Assembly: GCA_022825185.1 (NCBI GenBank) | Contig: JAJDYK010000024.1 | Coordinates: forward strand, 1 to 7,413 | Source: Candidatus Latescibacterota bacterium | GTDB taxonomy: Bacteria; Latescibacterota; UBA2968; UBA8231 | Reading direction: 5' to 3' | DNA length: 7,413 nt | Part shown: one piece after another, positions 1 to 6,634 of the stretch | Numbering within the stretch: the stretch's first letter is position 1 | Layout: every line of letters begins with the position of its first letter | Position numbers and translations under genes: made by a program | Notes under the pieces: model-generated | Database searches by the model: none | Told to the model about the DNA's origin: nothing | The model's input: the letters and a program-made list of their open reading frames with translations, nothing else

Positions 1-1779
1 AGTCTCCAAAAACTGGTCGTTGTGGCAGTAGGCGATGGCGCGCACGGGGACGCGGAGGTAGTGCTTTTGCAGTTCGCGCAGCATGTAATAGGATTTGACC
101 GCAGAGGCGATGCCCCATTCCAACTGGTCGGGGAGCAGACAGGCGTGGCCAAAGGCCGCGGTAGCGGCGAGATAGCGGTCGAGATAGGTGCTGCGACTGT
201 GTTTTTCTCCTTGGGGGATGTTCCCGGCAAAGTACTGATCGACGGTCCCCAGTCCCGCATCGGTTTCAATGGGATGGAGATTTTGCAGATCGAAGTCCAC
301 CAGAGGCGGAATGCGGCTGGGATCGTTCCCGACCATGCGAGCGAGGTAACCGGTCAGGACGCCGGCATAGATCCAGTGATTGCCGCCGTTCCCGATGGCT
401 AAGCCAGCTTGGGCTTGGGAGCGGAGGATGCTCTGTTGTAGGGAATAGCTGCCCGCTAAGCTGTCGGCTGCCGACGCGTCGGCGCTGAAGTCATTGAATT
501 CCCAGGGCGGGACCTCGGCGTGGTCGCTTACGTACAGGGCGTCGCAGGGGTACTTGTCGATGATAGTGCGTGCGTGTTCGGGTGCGCGCGCTAGTGCTTC
601 GGACGGCTTGAGCAAATAGAGCCCAGATCCGGTCGGGGTTGGGTTGCCGTCGGCGAGCTTAGCCGCCAATTCGGGCTGCCAATTCGAGTTGGTAGTAGCG
701 ATGTGGCGGTAGTTGACCTGGAGGCTGGTTTTGTATCCCAGATCCGACAGGGCCTCGAGATACTCGCTGAGGGCATCTTCGCCGCCTTTGGCCTCAGCTC
801 CTTCCACCACGAGCGTGGCGTCGCCGTCGCCGTCGTGCCAAGTTTCGCTGGGGTGGTTGATTATCAGGTGATCGATGCCCATCAGCTTGAGCTGGAGCAT
901 GTTCTCGTATAGCTCGACGTAGCTTTCTTGGGATGCGTCGATATAGGGGATGTTGTACCAGACCCAGTCGGCTAGCGTCTCGCCTGACTCGGCCGCGGCC
1001 GTGGAAAAAGCCGGAAGGACTTCCTCGTATTGGGTGGAGACCGTTATGAGCCAGCGCTCCTGAAAGTCGCTGCGCTTGCCGTCGCTTTGGCTGGCGTAGC
1101 CACAGCCGCCGTTGAGTTGGACGAGGCGCTGAGATTCTGCTTCAGGCGAGGCGTACAGAGAAGAAGCACGCGAGTAGTGCCAATCCACAAAGCTAGACAG
1201 GAAGTAGCCCGAGGTGCAGAGGATGTGCGGGTAGTTATCGCCGAAGTTGAAATAGGGAATGGTGATCAGGCGCGGGTGCAAAGCCCCGGTGACGCGACCG
1301 AGCGAGAGGCCGGTGCCTTTGCCATGCCCGCCCTCAATTTCCACGACGAGGGACTTGCCGTTGATGCGGAGCCGGTAGAGGAAATTGGCTTGTTCCTCTC
1401 CTAGTTTCCACTGCCAGCGGGCCTCGACGCAATCGCCGACTTGCTCGCAGGAAATGAAGTGTCGCTCTACTTCTTCGCTATTGGCTGGCCAAACCGAGCC
1501 GCCCATTTCCACGGCAATCCCGCCGTCTTCGGCTGGGGTGATTGGGTCGCCATTGTTGACTTCCAACTCGATATCGGCGAAGGTTCCATCAATGGGCGTG
1601 TAGATAAATTGGACCACGGCCGAGACGGAGCGGCTTTCAAAGACAAAGGAAATACCCTCTTTGCGAATCGAGGTTTCGACTTCTTCGTGGAGCGCGGGAA
1701 AAATCGAGGGTTGACTTTGGCTAGCGGATGCGGGTTGTTGTTCGCCCGGAGCCGTCGCCACCCCTATTTGGTCTGTCAT
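1..1779 (-). CDS. Large glycoside-hydrolase-like TIM-barrel protein, C-terminus cut by window edge
   Basis: An uninterrupted frame of 593 codons starts at ATG (1779-1777) and reaches position 1 without a stop, so the C-terminus is missing. AGGA lies 6 nt upstream of the ATG, which supports this start. There is no signal peptide. Residues 1-27 are a Gln/Ser/Ala/Pro-rich linker, pointing to a cytosolic protein. Residues about 40-260 look like a beta-rich domain. From about 270 the pattern suits a (beta/alpha)8 barrel: ADWVWYNIPYID (270-281), MGIDHLIIN (300-308), GYKTSLQVNYRH (348-359), ALYVSDHAEVPPWE (414-427), GNGGNHWIYAG (463-473), AAFGHACLLP (541-550) and an alpha-helical stretch at 556-575. 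From memory, these resemble uncharacterised glycosyl hydrolases distantly related to the GH101/GH36 type. The coding region is secure, the family is tentative, and no substrate can be proposed. It is transcribed divergently from the flavoprotein gene. Two residues expected to be catalytic acids appear replaced (see findings). Confidence 0.75.
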   Translation of the reverse strand, partial: MTDQIGVATAPGEQQPASASQSQPSIFPALHEEVETSIRKEGISFVFESRSVSAVVQFIYTPIDGTFADIELEVNNGDPITPAEDGGIAVEMGGSVWPANSEEVERHFISCEQVGDCVEARWQWKLGEEQANFLYRLRINGKSLVVEIEGGHGKGTGLSLGRVTGALHPRLITIPYFNFGDNYPHILCTSGYFLSSFVDWHYSRASSLYASPEAESQRLVQLNGGCGYASQSDGKRSDFQERWLITVSTQYEEVLPAFSTAAAESGETLADWVWYNIPYIDASQESYVELYENMLQLKLMGIDHLIINHPSETWHDGDGDATLVVEGAEAKGGEDALSEYLEALSDLGYKTSLQVNYRHIATTNSNWQPELAAKLADGNPTPTGSGLYLLKPSEALARAPEHARTIIDKYPCDALYVSDHAEVPPWEFNDFSADASAADSLAGSYSLQQSILRSQAQAGLAIGNGGNHWIYAGVLTGYLARMVGNDPSRIPPLVDFDLQNLHPIETDAGLGTVDQYFAGNIPQGEKHSRSTYLDRYLAATAAFGHACLLPDQLEWGIASAVKSYYMLRELQKHYLRVPVRAIAYCHNDQFLET

Positions 1780-1785
1780 GGAACG

Positions 1786-1789
1786 TCCT
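1786..1789 (-). promoter_or_regulatory. Ribosome binding site of the glycosidase-like gene
   Basis: On the minus strand AGGA is followed by 6 nt and then the ATG at 1779. This is the clearest Shine-Dalgarno spacing in the window and fixes the start of the left-hand gene. Confidence 0.65.
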
Positions 1790-1824
1790 GACTCAGCTCG
1801 TTTTTAATTTTTCCAAAGTCAAAT

Positions 1825-1853
1825 AACTTAGATAATAAAAGAGAGTATGTCAA
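1825..1853 (-). promoter_or_regulatory. Candidate sigma70-type promoter for the glycosidase-like gene
   Basis: Reading the minus strand, a perfect TTGACA (1853-1848) is followed by a 17-nt AT-rich spacer and TAAGTT (1830-1825). The -35 is ideal and the -10 is poor (3 of 6 consensus bases), which would suit a weak or activator-dependent promoter. Transcription would begin near 1818, giving a leader of about 40 nt. The call comes from reading the sequence only. Confidence 0.4.
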
Positions 1854-1874
1854 ACTGAAGGCCTTTGGTTTGAC
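1849..1874. repeat. Inverted repeat GTCAAAC-N12-GTTTGAC in the divergent control region
   Basis: Perfect 7-bp arms lie at 1849-1855 and 1868-1874 with a 12-bp spacer. Each arm overlaps the candidate -35 element of one divergent promoter. A further GTCAAAT copy in direct orientation lies at 1818-1824, 31 bp from the left arm, which is close to three helical turns. The arrangement would suit a dimeric regulator acting on both promoters. Part of the symmetry follows simply from two facing TTGAC boxes, so an operator role is an inference. Confidence 0.35.
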
Positions 1875-1898
1875 CGGAGGGCGAAGCCGATCTATCTT
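1870..1898 (+). promoter_or_regulatory. Candidate sigma70-type promoter for the flavoprotein gene and operon
   Basis: TTGACC (1870-1875), a 17-nt spacer and TATCTT (1893-1898) form a reasonable promoter. A perfect TATAAT lies at 1907-1912 but has no good -35 at 16-18 nt, so it may be an alternative start point or chance in AT-rich DNA. Transcripts would begin near 1905 or 1919, giving a short 5' leader of about 18-32 nt. Confidence 0.45.
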
Positions 1899-1936
1899 AT
1901 TGTTTTTATAATAACTTTAGTGGTGTGTAAACCGGT

Positions 1937-3172
1937 TTGAAATCAAGGGATTGCATAGTGGTTGGCGGTGGGGCCGCCGGGATGATAGCGGCCATTGTCG
2001 CCGCCGAGGCGGGCGAGCGGGTGACCCTGCTCGAAGGCAGCGGCAAACTGGGGCGGAAGATATTGATTTCGGGCAACGGGCGCTGCAACCTGACGAATAG
2101 GGCGGCGGACGACCTCAGCCACTATCACGGCACGCATCCGAGCTTTGTCCGCAGCGCGCTTGACCAATTCCGCTTAGAAGAAACCTTGGCATTTTTTGCC
2201 GATCTAGGGATCGAGTTCCGCGAGGAAAAACGGCAGCGTCTCTTTCCGGTGTCGGATCAAGCGCAATCGGTCATCGATTTGCTCGCAGACCGCATGCGCT
2301 GCCTAGGCGTTCGCGTCGAAACCAATGCCAAGGTGGTGGGCATGGGCCGCGCTTCCGGCGCGTCTCGCTTTGAATTGCGCGACGCCGAGGGGCAGTGCTA
2401 CACCGGGGCGCGCGTGATATTGGCTAGCGGCGGCGTCAGTCTCGCCCGCTTGGGAGCCGACCGCTCAGGTATGGATTTGGCCGTGGGCTTAGGACACCGG
2501 CTCACCGACCTCAAGCCCGGGTTGGTACCGCTGATCAGCCCGGAAAAATACGTCGCTCGCATGCAAGGGCTTAAGGTCCGGGCCGAAGTGCGCGTCACAC
2601 TCAAAGGAGGGCGCGAGGCCGTTGATACAGACGACCTGCTCTTTACGAAATACGGGGTTTCTGGGTTTACCATATTAAATCTCAGCGCTCGCTTGGTGCC
2701 CGAATTGGGGACGCAGTGCGCTGTGATCCGGGTCAATTTCTTTCCCGGCCGCAGCCCGGAAGCGCTCAGTCAATTGCTCAAAGAGCGCTGGCAGCGCCAT
2801 CCACATCGCTCGCTCGAACTGAGTTTCGCTGGCCTGCTTTCCAGCAAATTGGTGCGGCCCCTCTTGGATCATTTGGGGTTTGACGCGGCGCAGCGGGTCG
2901 ATCAGCTCGGCAAGGGCGCGCGCTGGCAGCTTGCCCAGAGTCTGACGAACTGGCCGATTGCGGTCAGCGAGCCGAGGCCCTTTGACTACGCCGAAGTGAC
3001 CATCGGGGGCGTGCGCACCGAGGACATCAATCCCGATACGCTCGAATCCTTTTTGGTGCCCGGCCTATACTTTGCCGGCGAGATGGTTGACATCCACGCC
3101 GACTTGGGGGGATTTAACTTCCAATGGGCTTGGGCCAGCGGCGTTCTCGCCGGTCGCCGGTTGGGGTCGTGA
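1937..3172 (+). CDS. YhiN/HI0933-family FAD-dependent flavoprotein
   Basis: This 411-residue protein has the layout of the HI0933/YhiN family, which usually spans about 390-410 residues. The N-terminal FAD-binding Rossmann motif GGGAAG is at 10-15, and the family signature GRKILISGNGRCNLTN at 39-54. ASGGVSLARLG is at 163-173, LLFTKYGVSG at 234-243, and the C-terminal FAD-binding block is TIGGVRTEDIN (355-365), GLYFAGEMVDIHADLGGFNFQWAWASG (376-402). E. coli YhiN has been reported as the 23S rRNA dihydrouridine synthase RdsA, and a gut homologue is BaiN of bile-acid metabolism. Which role applies here is not decided by sequence, though the rRNA role is plausible for a general bacterium. The start is TTG at 1937: an in-frame TAA at 1928-1930 excludes a longer protein, and a later GTG would cut into the Rossmann strand. 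The Shine-Dalgarno is weak. It ends 39 nt before the cytidylyltransferase gene and may share its transcript. Confidence 0.92.
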   Translation: MKSRDCIVVGGGAAGMIAAIVAAEAGERVTLLEGSGKLGRKILISGNGRCNLTNRAADDLSHYHGTHPSFVRSALDQFRLEETLAFFADLGIEFREEKRQRLFPVSDQAQSVIDLLADRMRCLGVRVETNAKVVGMGRASGASRFELRDAEGQCYTGARVILASGGVSLARLGADRSGMDLAVGLGHRLTDLKPGLVPLISPEKYVARMQGLKVRAEVRVTLKGGREAVDTDDLLFTKYGVSGFTILNLSARLVPELGTQCAVIRVNFFPGRSPEALSQLLKERWQRHPHRSLELSFAGLLSSKLVRPLLDHLGFDAAQRVDQLGKGARWQLAQSLTNWPIAVSEPRPFDYAEVTIGGVRTEDINPDTLESFLVPGLYFAGEMVDIHADLGGFNFQWAWASGVLAGRRLGS

Positions 3173-3211
3173 GTACTGGCGCGATTTGTCTGTAGCCGTA
3201 GATTGAAATAG

Positions 3212-3817
3212 ATGCGAGCAGATGGGACAGGCCGGGTAGCCGGCATCATTTTGGCGGCGGGCATGTCCACCCGTATGGGACAGCTCAAACAGCTATTGCC
3301 CTTGGGGGGACGGGCGGCCATTGAGTGGATCGCCGAGGTCGTGGGACGCCGATTGGATGAAGTCGTGGTCGTACTCGGCCACCGCGCCGAGGAGATTGCC
3401 CCGGTGTTGGCTGCTTATCCGGTCCGTTGGGTCGTCAATGCCGATTATCAAACAGGTATGCTCTCTTCCATACAATGCGCTGTGCGAGCGGTGGATACAG
3501 AAGCCGATTACTTGATTTGCCTAGGTGATCAACCCCGGTTGAGCGGAGCCGTAGTAGAGCAGGTTTTGCAGGCGAGAAAACAGGTCAGCGCGGGCATCAT
3601 CATACCCACGGCCAATGGGAAAAGAGGCCATCCCGTATTGATCCGCAATACCTACCGAGCGGAAATTTTGAGGTTGCCGATAGATGTAGGATTGAACGCG
3701 GTGACGCGGGGTCATCCCGAGGATACGTACGAATTGCCTGTGGCAGAGGACGCTATACTGACTGACATGGACACGCCCGCCGACTACCAGCGCGAGTTGG
3801 AACAGTGGCCAGAGTAA
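3212..3817 (+). CDS. mocA: Molybdenum cofactor cytidylyltransferase, MocA-like
   Basis: This 201-residue protein of the MobA-like nucleotidyltransferase fold probably transfers CMP from CTP to molybdopterin-Mo, giving the MCD cofactor used by xanthine-dehydrogenase-family hydroxylases. The loop LAAGMSTRMG is at 14-23 with K26 and LLPL following. In characterised proteins LAGG marks the GTP-using MobA and xAAG the CTP-using MocA, so this copy reads as MocA. The metal-binding motif GDQP is at 105-108, GKRGHPVL at 136-143 and D-x-DTPADY at 185-192. The ATG at 3212 is directly preceded by an in-frame TAG (3209-3211), and the next ATG falls inside the nucleotide loop, so the start is secure despite the lack of a clear Shine-Dalgarno. 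The following gene, 3 nt downstream, is its usual partner XdhC, which strengthens the call. Some family members are annotated only as NTP transferases. Confidence 0.88.
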   Translation: MRADGTGRVAGIILAAGMSTRMGQLKQLLPLGGRAAIEWIAEVVGRRLDEVVVVLGHRAEEIAPVLAAYPVRWVVNADYQTGMLSSIQCAVRAVDTEADYLICLGDQPRLSGAVVEQVLQARKQVSAGIIIPTANGKRGHPVLIRNTYRAEILRLPIDVGLNAVTRGHPEDTYELPVAEDAILTDMDTPADYQRELEQWPE

Positions 3818-3820
3818 ATT

Positions 3821-4921
3821 ATGGAAGACATCCTCACTGAAATTGTTCGGCGCAAGGAGCAGGGCGAGCGCATGGCTTTGGCCTCGCTTGTGTGGAGCAC
3901 TGGCTCGATTCCCATGAGTGAGTGGGCCAAAATGATTGTCGCTGAGGAAGGCGACGTCGTCGGCACCATCGGCGGCGGATGCCTCGAAGCCGAGGTCTTG
4001 AGCGCTGGCCGCATCGCGCTGGAGACCGGAGAAAACCAGCTCATGCGCTACACCATGACGGAAAAACAAGCCGGGGAGAGCGGCTTAAATTGCGGCGGTA
4101 GCGTGCGGATTTACACCGAAGTCATTGAGCCGGACGAAGGGGCCGACTTCTACAGCCGTGTGCTAGCGGCGCGTCAGGCGCGCAGCGGTTGCGCGCTGGC
4201 GACCCTGCTCAAAAGCCGTTTTGACGCCACCGGGGAGGGGCGGCTGTGGCTGGGGGCCGACGGCAGCACCTATGGTTCGCTGGGCACGTCCGAAGCCGAC
4301 CTACAGGTGGAGGAGCACTTGCCCGAAGTGCTCGAGCGCGAGCGCGGCTTAGTTTGCGCGTTGGATCCTAGCACCAAGCTGGGAGAGACTGCGGAAGTAT
4401 TTATCGAGCCGTTCTTGCCCGAACCGGTGCTCTACGTCTTCGGTGGCGGCCACGTGGGCGGGCAAATTTGCGCGCTGGCCAAGAACGTGGGATTTCGCGT
4501 CGTCCTCATTGATGACCGCCCGATGTTTGCCAATCCCGAGCGACATCCGCAGGCCGACGAGTGCTTAGTCGCTGGCATGGAGGAGGTATTCGCCGATTTG
4601 CCCATCGACGATCAGTCCTACATCATCGCGGCCACGCGCGGCCACCAGCACGACGAAATCGTCGTCGAAGGGGCGATCAAGACGCCGGCGCGCTACATCG
4701 GAATGCTGGGCAGCGAGCGCAAGAAGCTCATTTTGTGGCGGCGGATCGCCGAGCGCGGCGGGGACTCTCAGCGCTTGGACGCCGTCTTTGCGCCGATTGG
4801 ATTCAACATCGGGGCGGACACGCCGGCCGAGATCGCGGTCAGCGTCGTCGCCGAGTTGATCGAGCAGCGGCGCGGAACGCCCAAAGTGTGGAAGACAAAG
4901 AGAAAAACTCATGGGGGATGA
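3821..4921 (+). CDS. XdhC/CoxI-family molybdenum hydroxylase maturation protein
   Basis: This 366-residue protein has both parts of the family. The N-terminal CoxI-type domain (about 1-105) includes TIGGGCLEAEV at 49-59 and NCGGSVRIYTEVIEP at 90-104. The C-terminal Rossmann domain (about 202-350) includes LYVFGGGHVGG at 204-214, the acidic VLIDDRP at 228-234, ATRGHQHDE at 271-279, YIGMLGSERKK at 292-302 and IGADTPAEIAVSV at 330-342. Characterised XdhC proteins bind the Mo cofactor, promote its sulfuration and deliver it to the hydroxylase; the Rossmann part may bind a nucleotide. The segment that normally reads GSxPRxxGAKM is GSIPMSEWAKM (28-38) here, so the usual Arg and Gly are Met and Trp. 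It begins 3 nt after the cytidylyltransferase stop and overlaps the next gene by 11 nt, so it is translated within the same operon. No hydroxylase subunit is visible nearby. Confidence 0.92.
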   Translation: MEDILTEIVRRKEQGERMALASLVWSTGSIPMSEWAKMIVAEEGDVVGTIGGGCLEAEVLSAGRIALETGENQLMRYTMTEKQAGESGLNCGGSVRIYTEVIEPDEGADFYSRVLAARQARSGCALATLLKSRFDATGEGRLWLGADGSTYGSLGTSEADLQVEEHLPEVLERERGLVCALDPSTKLGETAEVFIEPFLPEPVLYVFGGGHVGGQICALAKNVGFRVVLIDDRPMFANPERHPQADECLVAGMEEVFADLPIDDQSYIIAATRGHQHDEIVVEGAIKTPARYIGMLGSERKKLILWRRIAERGGDSQRLDAVFAPIGFNIGADTPAEIAVSVVAELIEQRRGTPKVWKTKRKTHGG

Positions 4922-5921
4922 ACTGCGCTACGGGGTGGCCGCCTGTCAGGTTGACCAACCTAATCCCACCGATCGCACTGAAATGGCCCGCAACACGGCT
5001 CGCATGGTCGAAATGGTCGATATGGCCGTTGAAGGCTACGGGCCGTTTATGGACGTCAAACTGCTGGCCTTTCCCGAATTTGGCCATGCCGCGCCGATCT
5101 ATCCCACCGCCAAGAGCTTGCTGGCCAAACTGGCCGTTCCCGTTCCCAACGAGCACACGGCCCGCTTGGAGGACAAGGCCCGCGAGTTGGGCGTGTACAT
5201 CCAAACGGCCACCTTCCTTGAAGAAGATCCCCAATGGCCGGGCAAGGTGTTCAACACGACCTGCTTGCTCGGGCCGGAAGGGCTGTGGTACAAGTACCGC
5301 AAGGTCAACCCTTGGATTCCCTGGGAAGTCCACACCAGCCCCCACGACTTGGCCGACTACGAGGACGAACTATTTCCGGTGGCCCAGACGCCTATCGGCT
5401 GCATTGGCGCGGCGATCTGCTACGATTGGCTCTTTCCCGAGCCGCTGCGCCAGCTCACGGCCAACGGCGCTGAAATTCTCGTCCGCGTCTCAGCCTATAT
5501 GGACCCTTGGGGTGCGACGCCGCCGATGGATTGGTGGACGACGGTCAACCGCTGCCGTGCCCTGGAAAATACGGCGTATGTACTCGCCGCCAACCAAGGA
5601 GCCGAGTTGAGTCACTATCCACCTTTTTCTTGGCCGGGCGGCTCGATGGTGGTCGATTTTGATGGCCGCATCCTCGCCCAAGCCGACCCGGGGCCAGGGG
5701 AAAAAATCGTCGTCTCCGAAGTCGATATCGGGGCGTTGCGGCACATCCGCAAGCGACGCGCTGGCCACCACACTTTAGCCCATCTGCGCAGCGAGGCGTA
5801 CCCCATGTACGGACAGCCGTACTATCCGCAGGGCAGTTTTTCCGCAGAGAACAATCACACCGTCGCCATGAACGAAAAGCGCATCGACGAGGTTAAGCAG
5901 AGGATAACCCGGCAGTCGTGA
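4911..5921 (+). CDS. Nitrilase-superfamily carbon-nitrogen hydrolase
   Basis: This 336-residue CN-hydrolase cleaves a non-peptide C-N bond (amide, carbamoyl or nitrile) by a thiol mechanism. The catalytic triad is readable: Glu56 in LLAFPEFGH, Lys131 in YKYRKVNPW, and Cys170 in GAAICYDWLFPE. The often present second glutamate is Glu139 in PWEVHTSP. YRKVNPWIPWE is closest in feel to the formamidase/aliphatic amidase branch, but the substrate is not determined. The C-terminal extension from about 270 is basic and then Tyr/Pro-rich (SEAYPMYGQPYYPQGSF, 294-310), as in amidases whose tail contributes to oligomer contacts. There is no signal peptide, so it is cytosolic. The ATG at 4911 has AGAG 8 nt upstream and overlaps the end of the XdhC gene by 11 nt. 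Linkage to MocA/XdhC suggests a role in breaking down a nitrogen compound together with a Mo hydroxylase. That is context inference. Confidence 0.88.
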   Translation: MGDELRYGVAACQVDQPNPTDRTEMARNTARMVEMVDMAVEGYGPFMDVKLLAFPEFGHAAPIYPTAKSLLAKLAVPVPNEHTARLEDKARELGVYIQTATFLEEDPQWPGKVFNTTCLLGPEGLWYKYRKVNPWIPWEVHTSPHDLADYEDELFPVAQTPIGCIGAAICYDWLFPEPLRQLTANGAEILVRVSAYMDPWGATPPMDWWTTVNRCRALENTAYVLAANQGAELSHYPPFSWPGGSMVVDFDGRILAQADPGPGEKIVVSEVDIGALRHIRKRRAGHHTLAHLRSEAYPMYGQPYYPQGSFSAENNHTVAMNEKRIDEVKQRITRQS

Positions 5922-6634
5922 AGTGCTATGGCGACCGGCAGATTCGCCGAACCCTGAGCAAGTACGACACTCGACAGGTGCACCGGACCTTGGCCACTGG
6001 CTGCGAATTACAGATGACGGCAGTCGGCGATGTGGATGCCTTGGTGGACCGCATGATCGAGCGCGAAGGGCGGCTTCAGAGAGTGGAGCGCTTTCCCTAT
6101 TGGGCCGAGCTGTGGCCGACGGCGTTGGCCATGGCCCAGTGGTTTTGCCATGCCGAGGAGCCAATCCCCAAAGGTTGGGCTTGCGAACTGGGCTGTGGCT
6201 TGGGGCTAGTAGGCATTGCCTTAGCCAAGTTAGGTTGGCGCGTCGAAGCAACTGATTTTGTCGAGGACGCGCTGATTTTTGCCGCCCACAATGCCCGGCT
6301 CAACGGGGTTCAGCACAACCACCGGGTGGCCTATTTGGACTGGCGCAATCCCGTGGGAGGGCCGTACGAGTGCTTGGTGGGGTCGGATATCATTTACGAA
6401 AAGAAGAATCACCGCTATCTCGAACGCATCCTGCGCAAGATGTTGCTGCCCGGTGGCCGCTTTTACCTCGGTGATCCGCAACGCAAGGACGCCGCTGCCT
6501 TCGTCGCGCGGCTCGTCGCCCAAGGCTATAGTCAGCGGCGAGAAATGCGCGGCGAGACGTGGAATTCGGTCGAACACCAAGTCGCTATCTACGTATTTAC
6601 CAAGCCTCAAGCTGACATCAGGGCGCTCAGGTGA
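5918..6634 (+). CDS. Class I SAM-dependent methyltransferase, METTL/Methyltransf_16-like
   Basis: This 238-residue protein has a complete seven-strand Rossmann methyltransferase core. RFPYWAELWPTALAMA (58-72) is the family's typical lead-in. The SAM-binding motif I is CELGCGLGLVGIALA (89-103), the ribose-binding acid is Asp113 in VEATDF, LDWRNP is at 140-145, and the post-II motif SDIIYEKKN is at 156-164 followed by LLPGGRFYLGDPQR (176-189). This layout matches the small protein-lysine methyltransferases (METTL20/ETFB-KMT-like) and many uncharacterised bacterial relatives; the substrate is unknown. The GTG at 5918 overlaps the previous stop as GTGA (4 nt), with AGAGG 14 nt upstream. An alternative GTG at 5978 or ATG at 6014 would shorten the N-terminus. 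The stretch HRTLATGCELQMTAV before 6014 looks like a genuine first strand, which favours the longer forms. It is the last gene of the operon; its 3' end overlaps the opposing deacetylase gene. Confidence 0.85.
   Translation: MKCYGDRQIRRTLSKYDTRQVHRTLATGCELQMTAVGDVDALVDRMIEREGRLQRVERFPYWAELWPTALAMAQWFCHAEEPIPKGWACELGCGLGLVGIALAKLGWRVEATDFVEDALIFAAHNARLNGVQHNHRVAYLDWRNPVGGPYECLVGSDIIYEKKNHRYLERILRKMLLPGGRFYLGDPQRKDAAAFVARLVAQGYSQRREMRGETWNSVEHQVAIYVFTKPQADIRALR

Noticed and set aside
22..1791. Several plus-strand open frames of 69-124 codons (22-402, 703-912, 1030-1404, 1441-1791)
   Set aside because: They lie codon-for-codon opposite (or, for a frame at 1385-1603, offset against) the single 593-codon minus-strand gene. 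They have no recognisable motifs and arise from the scarcity of TTA, CTA and TCA codons in it.
1907..1912. Perfect TATAAT as the main promoter of the plus-strand operon
   Set aside because: No acceptable -35 lies 16-18 nt upstream (the sequence there is AAGCCG-like). The TTGACC/TATCTT pair has better overall geometry, so this is kept only as an alternative.
3521..4069. A 182-codon minus-strand frame opposite the mocA/xdhC junction
   Set aside because: It crosses two well-supported genes and their 3-nt junction, shows no family motif, and has no sign of its own ribosome binding site.
4561..5610. A 349-codon plus-strand frame across the XdhC and CN-hydrolase genes
   Set aside because: Its product is an Arg/Pro/Trp-rich low-information sequence, while the two overlapped frames carry complete family motifs. 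It is an out-of-frame shadow in high-GC DNA.
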